DNA of 21,090 nucleotides from an uncultured Collinsella sp. (GTDB lineage Bacteria > Actinomycetota > Coriobacteriia > Coriobacteriales > Coriobacteriaceae), in assembly GCA_900541025.1 (NCBI GenBank), contig UQIL01000032.1, forward strand, positions 1 through 21,090, written 5' to 3'. The translations under genes and the position numbers were made by a program. The notes under the pieces are model-generated. The model had not been told where the DNA came from. It searched no databases and saw nothing but the letters and a program-made list of their open reading frames with translations. This document shows, in pieces, positions 15,301 through 21,090 of the stretch; position 1 is the first letter of the stretch, and each line of letters begins with the position of its first letter.

Positions 15301-16266
15301 CTACGAACGACGCGGCTCGGGAACCACGAGCCTATCGGGGCTCGCGCCCTCGGCATCCATCAGGCTCACGTAGCGAATCGACGGATCCCCATACATCGCG
15401 TAGTAATAATTGCCCGTGCGCGCGCTAAAGCATCCGGTGTAGATAGTCTTCTCGAACTTGCCATCGCCCATCCTGGACGCTCCCTCGATCATCACCACGC
15501 CCTCGAGCGAACGGAACATACGGACAACGTTTTCGGTCTCGCTCTCCTTTTGCGGGTAATTGGCATTGAGGTACGCCGCCTTTACAAAACGGCTCGGCGA
15601 ATAGCAGTCACCCGGAATACCGCGCATGCCGGCACCCGCGCCATAGGGCTTGAGCTCGGCGCCACGCCATGTCGCCGTCTGCGGAAAATCGCTTGTGGCC
15701 GTGATATAGGTGCGCAGGTTTTCCATATGCCACGGGAAGGTGGGTTGATTGGCAAGGGTGTCGACCGGATCGTCGTATACATGCAGGCCGTCAGCCATCA
15801 TCTCGACCACGATGCTACGCTGGTTGTCGCCGATAATCCAATGGAGCAGCGACACGCCCAGCCCCTCTCCGGCAGATTTGGCGACAATCACCGTGTCGCG
15901 CAGCGCGGCCTCGACCTCATCGACCGTCGAGAACGTCGCTGCCACCCACAGGGGAAACTCATAGGCCGCGATATTGTTCTTGCCGTCGACAGGGCCCTCG
16001 GCATACGCGGCATAGCCGGGAAAGTTGAGCCCCGCCACAGCCAGACCCGCATCGTTGCCGCAGTCGAAAAACATGGGATAGTTCTCGTAATCGATGCACA
16101 TGCCGATTATCGCGTGTGCCGCTGTCGCGTCGTCGATAAACGAATACGGAATGTGAAACCCGCGCGGCATCACGCGAACCTGTTGGCCGTAGTCAAAGCT
16201 CCAGTCGAGGTTGCGGCCCAGATACATGTGGCCAGAATTATCGGTAAATCGAATACTCGTACACAT
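15301..16266 (-). CDS. bsh: Bile salt hydrolase / choloylglycine hydrolase (Ntn family)
   Basis: The 321-residue protein splits glycine or taurine from conjugated bile acids in the cytoplasm. It starts Met-Cys, so removing Met exposes the nucleophile Cys2. Other conserved residues are present: Arg18 and Asp21 in GRNLDW, Asn81 in AGLNFPGY, Asn173 in LANQPTFPWH, and Arg226 in SPSRF. These match the C. perfringens bile salt hydrolase pattern, with the same length range. Penicillin V acylases share the fold, so substrate preference is inferred. The ATG at 16264-16266 follows AGGAGG; a 21-residue upstream extension in the frame would bury Cys2 and is rejected. It lies downstream of the second deformylase-like gene, behind that gene's terminator, so it probably has its own promoter. 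Confidence 0.92.
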   Translation of the reverse strand: MCTSIRFTDNSGHMYLGRNLDWSFDYGQQVRVMPRGFHIPYSFIDDATAAHAIIGMCIDYENYPMFFDCGNDAGLAVAGLNFPGYAAYAEGPVDGKNNIAAYEFPLWVAATFSTVDEVEAALRDTVIVAKSAGEGLGVSLLHWIIGDNQRSIVVEMMADGLHVYDDPVDTLANQPTFPWHMENLRTYITATSDFPQTATWRGAELKPYGAGAGMRGIPGDCYSPSRFVKAAYLNANYPQKESETENVVRMFRSLEGVVMIEGASRMGDGKFEKTIYTGCFSARTGNYYYAMYGDPSIRYVSLMDAEGASPDRLVVPEPRRS

Positions 16267-16330
16267 AGCGCCTCCTAGCCATACGTCCTTGCTAAGCTCA
16301 TTGTCTCCAAACAAAAAGGCGCTAAACACA

Positions 16331-16365
16331 AAAGCCCGGACATGACAACAATGTCACGCCCGGGC
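16331..16365 (-). terminator. Terminator of the second deformylase-like gene
   Basis: On the minus strand, arms 16352-16365 and 16334-16347 pair with two mismatches around a 4-nt loop, and TTTTGTGTTT follows. It starts 33 bp after the stop. Confidence 0.85.
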
Positions 16366-16397
16366 CAAAAGAGACGAAGTGCGGTGCTTTGGTCCCC

Positions 16398-16817
16398 TTA
16401 GACCAACTTTCCAAGACAGTGGTCGATCATATGCTGGATCATTTGTGCCTCAAAGCCCGCGTAGTCGCGGCGGCACTCCTTCATCTTGCCGTCGACGATC
16501 TGGTCAAAGGCAACCTTGCACTTGATGTAGCGCGTGGACTTGGTGACTTCCTCGTGCGTCAGGCAGCTCTCCTCCATCTTGCTGGCGCCCAGGCCAAACA
16601 CCAGACGGGGGTTGTAAAGCACGTGGGGCTCACCGGCGTCGTCCAGATAGACGCAGACCTTCTTGGTGACGCCGATCTGGTTGGCGGCCAAGCAGCCGGC
16701 ATCATCGAGCGACTTGATGGTATCAATCAGATCCTGAGCGACCGACTCGTCCTCGACAGTCGCGACCTCGCAACGCTGAGACAGGATAGCCTCGTCGCGG
16801 CAGAGCTCTTTAATCAT
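16398..16817 (-). CDS. Deformylase-like protein with catalytic Glu lost (HMIDH)
   Basis: The 139-residue protein is a paralogue of the one at 2461-2871; both begin Met-Ile-Lys and place motif 2 Cys at residue 85. Motif 1 reads AGCLAANQIG, with the Gln47 that the other paralogue lacks. Motif 2 is ESCLT in place of EGCLS. Motif 3 is HMIDH: His129 and His133 remain, but the general-base Glu is Met130. It can probably bind metal but should not deformylate. The ATG at 16815-16817 follows GGAGGA closely; an ATG four codons earlier has no ribosome site. TATACT at 16851-16856 may be its -10 box. It may be a binding or regulatory protein. Confidence 0.85.
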   Translation of the reverse strand: MIKELCRDEAILSQRCEVATVEDESVAQDLIDTIKSLDDAGCLAANQIGVTKKVCVYLDDAGEPHVLYNPRLVFGLGASKMEESCLTHEEVTKSTRYIKCKVAFDQIVDGKMKECRRDYAGFEAQMIQHMIDHCLGKLV

Positions 16818-17010
16818 ACGTTCCTCCATAGGGGTCGTTGTAACCGCTTAAGTATACGGTACCTACACAATTTCATGCGAAAGATACCGCCCGTCCGCAA
16901 CAAACCGCCGAACATCAACATGTGAGGAACACCAACTTCACAAAGGCGATATAGTGGGTGAGTTCGTGTCAATCGGCCTAAACTCGGGGCCGAACAAGGA
17001 AAGGGTATGC

Positions 17011-18321
17011 ATGGACGAACTATTTCACGTCAGTGAGCGCAAGTCCACAATCGGGACCGAACTTCGCGCTGGACTGACAACATTCCTGGCGATGGCCTAC
17101 ATCATCGCCGTCAACCCCGCAGTGCTCTCGGGCGCCGGCATCGATGCGGGAGCGCTCGCCTGCGCCACCTGCCTGGGCGCCGGCATCATGACCATCTGCA
17201 TGGGCATCTTCGCCAACCGCCCGCTCGCCTGCGCGTCGGGCTTAGGCGTCAACGCGATGATCGCCGGAATCACCACCACCGTCTGCGGCGGTGACTGGCA
17301 CGTGGCCATGAGCGTTATCTTCCTCGAGGGTATCGTCATCTTGCTGCTCGTCCTGTGCGGCCTGCGCGAGGCCATCATGGACGCCATCCCCGTGGTCCTG
17401 CGCCACGCCATCTCGGTGGGTCTGGGCCTGTTTATCGCCATGATCGGCCTGTGCGACGCCGGCATCATCACCGCTGGCGCCGGTACGCTCGTCGGCCTGG
17501 GCGACATCGCCTCCCCCACCTTCATCGTCGGCATCATCTCCATCCTGGTGACAGTCGCCCTCGCCTGCCGCAACGTCCCCGGCTCGCTGCTCATCGGCAT
17601 CGTCATCGCCGTCATCGCCGGTATCCCCCTAGGTGTGACCCAGGCTCCGACCGGTATCATCGCCCCGCCCGACTTCTCGAGCATCGGTGGCCCCATCGCC
17701 GACGCCGGCGGCGTGCCCGCCATCGTCAAGGTCCTTACCGACCCCACGCTCCTCGTCATCTCGTTCTCGCTGCTCATGAGTGACTTCTTCGACACCATGG
17801 GCACCGCGATGGCCGTGGCCAAGCAGGGCGAGTTCCTCACCGACGACGGCAACGTCGAGAATATCAAGGAGATCCTGATCGTCGACTCCGCCGCCGCTGC
17901 TGTGGGCGGTTTCATGGGCGTCTCCTCCATCACCACCTTCGTCGAGTCCACCTCTGGCGCTGCCGACGGTGGCCGCACGGGCCTCACCTCCGTCACCACC
18001 GGCGTGCTGTTCATTCTCGCCGCGTTCTTCTCCCCCATCGTCACCATCGTTTCCAGCGCCGCCACCTGCGGTGCTCTGGTCTACGTCGGCTACCTCATGA
18101 TGAGCGAAGCCTCCGAGATCGACTGGTCCGACGTGTCGCAGGGTTTCCCGGCGTTCATGATTGTCGCCGGCGTGCCCTTCACCTACTCCATCTCTGCCGG
18201 CATTGGCCTGGGCTTTATCGCCTACGTGATCGTCGCGCTCTTTAAGGGCGAGGCCTCCAAGATCAAGCCGCTCATGTGGATCGCAGCCCTTGCCTTCCTC
18301 GTCTACTTCTTCGTAGCGTAA
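17011..18321 (+). CDS. AzgA-type purine (hypoxanthine/guanine/adenine) permease
   Basis: The 436-residue membrane protein belongs to the NCS2/AzgA group of nucleobase:proton symporters. The N-terminal RAGLTTFLAMAYIIAVNPAVLS is the group's hallmark. Also present are ACASGLGVNAMIAG, SLLMSDFFDTMGTAMAVAKQG and the late signature VSSITTFVESTSGAADGGRTG. About 13-14 helices are expected, as in the family. The ATG at 17011 follows GGAAAGGG; an upstream GTG at 16954 lies on a possible -10 (TATAGT, 16950-16955) and is rejected. No purine riboswitch core was found in the 193-bp gap shared with the divergent deformylase-like gene. It is monocistronic, with a terminator. Confidence 0.92.
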   Translation: MDELFHVSERKSTIGTELRAGLTTFLAMAYIIAVNPAVLSGAGIDAGALACATCLGAGIMTICMGIFANRPLACASGLGVNAMIAGITTTVCGGDWHVAMSVIFLEGIVILLLVLCGLREAIMDAIPVVLRHAISVGLGLFIAMIGLCDAGIITAGAGTLVGLGDIASPTFIVGIISILVTVALACRNVPGSLLIGIVIAVIAGIPLGVTQAPTGIIAPPDFSSIGGPIADAGGVPAIVKVLTDPTLLVISFSLLMSDFFDTMGTAMAVAKQGEFLTDDGNVENIKEILIVDSAAAAVGGFMGVSSITTFVESTSGAADGGRTGLTSVTTGVLFILAAFFSPIVTIVSSAATCGALVYVGYLMMSEASEIDWSDVSQGFPAFMIVAGVPFTYSISAGIGLGFIAYVIVALFKGEASKIKPLMWIAALAFLVYFFVA

Positions 18322-18349
18322 CGGCATAGTCTGCTGAAGCAAAACAACA

Positions 18350-18389
18350 AGGCGCGGAATCGCATCGAGCGGCTCCGCGCCTTTCTTTT
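18350..18389 (+). terminator. Terminator of the purine permease gene
   Basis: AGGCGCGGA (18350-18358) pairs with TCCGCGCCT (18374-18382), and TTCTTTT follows. It begins 28 bp after the stop. Confidence 0.9.
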
Positions 18390-18458
18390 AGCGTCTGCCC
18401 CCGTGTCAGCGTGCGACAATTGAGGCTGTCAATATCACAACACTGAGAGAAGCCTGCC

Positions 18459-19124
18459 TTGGAAGCGCATCATAAGCAGATAACCGTTTATTCAGAGTGT
18501 GCGGAAGGCGCGCCCGTCATCTATCTCCCCGTGATTATGGGCAACGGTAGTGAAGTCTACGAGCGCTGCCGAGAGCTCGACTGCCCGCCGTTCACCCTTG
18601 TCGCCATTGGAGGGCTCGATTGGAATCGCGAGCTGAGCCCCTGGGAATGCGACGGAACTATACGAGATGCCGAGCCCTTTGGCGGACAGGCTGCTGGTTT
18701 TCTTGACGAGTTGTTGAAGCAGATAATCCCCCAGGCCGAATCATCGCTCCCGCAACCGCCCGCCTGGCGCGGCGTTGCCGGCTACTCGTTGGCGGGTCTT
18801 TTTGCACTGTGGGCACTTTGGCAAACAGATGTCTTTGAGCGCGTGGCGAGTGCATCGGGGTCGCTGTGGTTCCCCGGCTTTATCGACTACGCGCGCGAGC
18901 GCACGATGACGGCTACGCCCGACGTCGCCTATCTGTCGCTCGGTAAAAAGGAAACCAAGACGCCCAACCGCATGATGCGGCACGTACTCGACGATACGCG
19001 TGCGATGGAAGAGCTGTTTATCGATCGCGACATCCCAACAACGCTGGAGCTCAACCCCGGCAATCATTTTGCCCAAACTGACCTGCGCATGGCGCGCGGC
19101 ATCCACTGGATACTGACGCATTAA
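18459..19124 (+). CDS. Small alpha/beta-hydrolase esterase
   Basis: The 221-residue protein is likely a cytoplasmic serine esterase of the alpha/beta-hydrolase fold, near the putative esterase / IroE-EsterD group. GYSLAG carries the nucleophile Ser110 in the G-x-S-x-x-G elbow. LSLGKKE around 159-165 and the final NPGNHF with His203 fit the acid and base regions. No signal peptide is present. The start is TTG at 18459 after GAGAGAAG. The next Met, 26 codons in, would delete the first strands, so TTG is preferred, with some doubt. It seems monocistronic between terminators; the substrate is unknown. Confidence 0.8.
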   Translation: MEAHHKQITVYSECAEGAPVIYLPVIMGNGSEVYERCRELDCPPFTLVAIGGLDWNRELSPWECDGTIRDAEPFGGQAAGFLDELLKQIIPQAESSLPQPPAWRGVAGYSLAGLFALWALWQTDVFERVASASGSLWFPGFIDYARERTMTATPDVAYLSLGKKETKTPNRMMRHVLDDTRAMEELFIDRDIPTTLELNPGNHFAQTDLRMARGIHWILTH

Positions 19125-19166
19125 AAATGGCGTCCACGCGTACATACGCATGGACGCCATTTTTAA
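19121..19166. terminator. Bidirectional hairpin overlapping the esterase stop codon
   Basis: Perfect 16-nt outer arms (19121-19136 and 19151-19166) plus an inner GCGTA/TACGC stem form a nearly continuous hairpin with A/T-rich ends on both strands. The arms include the TAA of the esterase. It probably ends transcription from both sides. Confidence 0.9.
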
Positions 19167-19184
19167 TTTGGCTGAACGCAGCTA

Positions 19185-19238
19185 CTATTCAGCAGTCTCC
19201 TCGAGTTCAGATACGGCGGGCGTCGAGGATTGGGACAT
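19185..19238 (-). CDS. Possible 17-residue microprotein
   Basis: An ATG at 19236-19238 follows AAAGGA at a good distance and opens a reading frame of 17 residues, Ser/Thr-rich then acidic, ending in TAG 19 bp before the 19121-19166 hairpin. It lies 123 bp downstream of the MetE-like gene on the same strand, in a gap otherwise without features. The ribosome site and terminator placement are the only support; a chance frame of this length is quite possible. Confidence 0.25.
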   Translation of the reverse strand: MSQSSTPAVSELEETAE

Positions 19239-19361
19239 GGAAGTCCTTTCATGATGGAAGGGCGATCAGGCATATCGGATAACCTGCCCGAACGATACGA
19301 TCCGGACCATTGTACGTGATACGTCATGTCTCGCGCGCGCCGTCACCTGCAAGCGGTAGCG

Positions 19362-20495
19362 TTACTTCCAAACGCGCTCGGCAATGCGCTTGACCAGCGC
19401 GATCTTTGCCCACTGTTCGTCCTCGGTCAGCTTGTTGCCAATCTCGCAGCTGGCAAAGCCGCACTGGGGCGACAGGTACAGGTTCTCGAGCGGCACGTAC
19501 TTTGCGGCTTCGCGGATGCGCTCGACGATAGCATCCTCGTTCTCGAGCTCTGCCGCCTTGGTGGTTACCAAGCCCAGCACGACCTTCTTGCCGGGAGCGA
19601 CGTACTTGAGCGGCTCAAAGCCGCCGGCGCGCGGCGTGTCGAACTCCAGATAGAACGCATCGACATTCTCATGTGCGAACAGGTACGGCGCGATGGGATC
19701 GTAGCCGCCCTCAAAGGCATAGGTGGAGTGGTAGTTGCCGCGGCACACGTGCGTGTTGATAACCAGATCGTCGGGCTTGCCCTCGATGGCGGCGTTGTTG
19801 AGCGCCACGCCCAGCTCGCTTACCTTTTGCAGGTCGACCGGGCTCATGCCGGTCTTGGACACAAAGTCGGTATCGCAATAGATGCCCCAGGTGCAGTCAT
19901 CAAACTGGATGTTGCGGCAGCCTGCTGCGTACAGGTCGGCGATCACCGTGCGATAAGCGGCTGCAATGGCGTCGGCAAGTTCCTCATCGGTCTTATAGAC
20001 AGCGCGCAGGCTCTCCTGCTGGCCGTCGCAGCGATCGAGCGTGACCTCAGAGAACGTCTGGATCGGCGCCGGAATGGTCTGGCGTGCGACCTGGCCCTCC
20101 CCCTCAAGCGCCTTGACGAATTTAAAATGCTCGACGAACGGGTGGTTCTCGCCGCTAATGGGACCAGTAACCACGGCGGTGTCGGCCGTCGTCTCCTCGT
20201 CATGGAACATATAACCCGTGCGTGAGGTGCGGCGCTCAATGCCGTTAAGGCCCCACATAAAATCGAGGTGCCAGTAGCTGCGGCGGAACTCGCCATCGGT
20301 GATCACCCGCAGGCCGGAGGCCTTCTGCTTGGCCACCAAATCGCGAATGGCATCGTCCTCGACGGCCTTAAGGCCGGAAGCGTCAAGTTTACCCGCGACA
20401 TAGGCGGCACGGGCGTCCTTTACAGCCTGCGGACGAAGAAAACTGCCGACGATATCGGCGCGAAACGGCGCGTTCGGTTGAATCGAAGTGCTCAT
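19362..20495 (-). CDS. MetE-like cobalamin-independent methionine synthase family protein (short form)
   Basis: The 377-residue protein matches the catalytic C-terminal half of MetE, as in the short YxjG/YxjH-type proteins of Bacillus. These transfer a methyl group to homocysteine or a related thiol. The zinc residues are present: INTHVCRGN gives His249 and Cys251, FYLEFDTPRAGG gives Glu284, and LSPQCGFASC gives Cys345 and a further Cys350. ITDGEFRRSYWHLDF near the N-terminus is typical of the group. It lacks the N-terminal folate-binding half of full MetE (over 750 residues), so the methyl donor is uncertain. The ATG at 20493-20495 follows AAAGGGAG. A LysR gene lies directly upstream on the same strand, with two palindromes between them. 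Confidence 0.88.
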   Translation of the reverse strand: MSTSIQPNAPFRADIVGSFLRPQAVKDARAAYVAGKLDASGLKAVEDDAIRDLVAKQKASGLRVITDGEFRRSYWHLDFMWGLNGIERRTSRTGYMFHDEETTADTAVVTGPISGENHPFVEHFKFVKALEGEGQVARQTIPAPIQTFSEVTLDRCDGQQESLRAVYKTDEELADAIAAAYRTVIADLYAAGCRNIQFDDCTWGIYCDTDFVSKTGMSPVDLQKVSELGVALNNAAIEGKPDDLVINTHVCRGNYHSTYAFEGGYDPIAPYLFAHENVDAFYLEFDTPRAGGFEPLKYVAPGKKVVLGLVTTKAAELENEDAIVERIREAAKYVPLENLYLSPQCGFASCEIGNKLTEDEQWAKIALVKRIAERVWK

Positions 20496-20535
20496 AGATA
20501 TCTCCCTTTGCATTGGATGCTTTACTGGGACAGAG

Positions 20536-20549
20536 TATGAGCGCTCATA
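20536..20549. promoter_or_regulatory. 14-bp palindrome upstream of the MetE-like gene
   Basis: TATGAGCGCTCATA is a perfect palindrome 41-54 bp before the start codon. It may be an operator near or just downstream of the transcription start. Confidence 0.4.
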
Positions 20550-20581
20550 TGACCATCGTAAAATATACGTTTATAACAGTT

Positions 20582-20604
20582 TGATATAGATGCTTCCTAT
20601 ATCA
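20582..20604. promoter_or_regulatory. LysR-type dyad upstream of the MetE-like gene
   Basis: TGATATAG and CTATATCA flank a 7-nt centre and satisfy T-N11-A. On the minus strand a TATATT at about 20562-20567 downstream may be the -10. A LysR activator site is likely, presumably for the adjacent LysR protein. Confidence 0.5.
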
Positions 20605-20650
20605 GTCTGGGCTGCCATAAAGAGACTTGAACTGTGCGGAGCACAGCAGC

Positions 20651-21090
20651 CTAGATATGCTGACGAATCGCGTCGATATAGGCCCGACCGTAGCGCGTGA
20701 GCGTCGTGTTCTTGCGCGTGATGATGCCAATCTCCATGTACTCGTCCACGTCGAGCGGAATCGAGATAATGCCGGGACCGTTGAGCTCGTGGCTGATCAC
20801 GCCCGAGCATACCGTGTAGCCGTTGAGGCCCATGGCCAAATTGAACAACGTCGCACGGTCGCGCACGCGGATATTTTTGCGACGCTCGAACGTCGAGGTC
20901 AGCTCCTCGGAATAGTAAAACGAGTTGTAGCTGCCCTGCTCGTAGGACAGGAACGGGTAGTCTTCCAGATCCTCGAGCGTCACGCTGGAGCGGTCCGCCA
21001 GCGGATGGTCGGCGCAGACGAAGACATGCGGCGTGGCGCAGAAGAGTCCTTCGAACACGAGCTCGTTGGCCACCAGCATGCGCTCGATGA
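20651..21090 (-). CDS. LysR-family regulator, effector domain only (N-terminus outside window)
   Basis: The last 146 or so residues of a LysR-type regulator are visible; the frame is open to the right edge, so the DNA-binding domain lies outside. The sequence FCATPHVFVCADHPLADRSSVTLEDLEDYPFLSYEQG matches the hinge and second lobe of the effector domain, and FNLAMGLNGYTVCSGVI is the usual return strand. It ends 155 bp before the MetE-like start, in the same direction. Control of that gene, in the manner of MetR, is a reasonable inference. Confidence 0.85.
   Translation of the reverse strand, partial: IERMLVANELVFEGLFCATPHVFVCADHPLADRSSVTLEDLEDYPFLSYEQGSYNSFYYSEELTSTFERRKNIRVRDRATLFNLAMGLNGYTVCSGVISHELNGPGIISIPLDVDEYMEIGIITRKNTTLTRYGRAYIDAIRQHI

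Noticed and set aside
15265..16278. A 337-residue plus-strand open frame
   Set aside because: It is antisense to the bile salt hydrolase and shows no protein family features.
16818..17010. Purine riboswitch before the AzgA-type permease
   Set aside because: The conserved purine-aptamer core and paired stems could not be found in this gap.

Overview
The window looks like chromosome from a high-GC, gut-associated actinobacterium of the Coriobacteriia, most likely Collinsella or a close relative. That is inferred from GC-rich codon use, strong AGGAGG-type ribosome sites, frequent GTG and TTG starts, an intact bile salt hydrolase with an N-terminal Met-Cys, and the mix of a beta-glucoside-type PTS with many LysR regulators. 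No rRNA, tRNA, CRISPR array, phage gene or transposase was seen, and no gap between genes exceeds 300 bases.

Layout. 1-687 (-) is the start of an acidic / MarR-like / Arg-Gly-repeat protein that runs off the left edge. 840-2255 (-) is an MFS exporter, divergent from a short peptide-deformylase-like gene (2461-2871, +) and a LysR regulator (2908-3831, +). A bidirectional hairpin at 3894-3934 separates these from a four-gene minus-strand operon transcribed from about 9067 down to 3955: an amidohydrolase-2 protein lacking expected metal ligands, two overlapping ceramidase-like proteins (one with complete zinc residues, one degenerate), and a PTS EIIBC. It has a recognisable promoter and an upstream dyad. 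Next comes a fusion of an XRE-type helix-turn-helix with an AlaA-like aminotransferase (9262-10782, -), preceded by a helically phased operator array. A LysR gene broken by one in-frame TGA (10945-11802, -) is divergent from a DMT/EamA transporter (11921-12832, +). Then follow the potassium transporter kup (+), bile salt hydrolase (-), a second deformylase-like gene whose catalytic glutamate is lost (-), an AzgA-type purine permease (+), a small esterase (+), a MetE-like methyltransferase (-) and a partial LysR gene (-) upstream of it.

How the genes relate. Four LysR-type genes, one of them broken, each lie next to a plausible target, and LysR-like T-N11-A dyads occur in three promoter regions. 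A recurring theme is a complete-looking enzyme paired with a paralogue whose active-site residues are altered: the ceramidase-like pair, and the deformylase-like pair in which each member keeps what the other has lost. The strongest candidates for undescribed biology are the HTH-AlaA fusion with its internal start and phased operator, and the PTS / ceramidase-like / amidohydrolase operon. All functional statements come from reading motifs; no database search was run.
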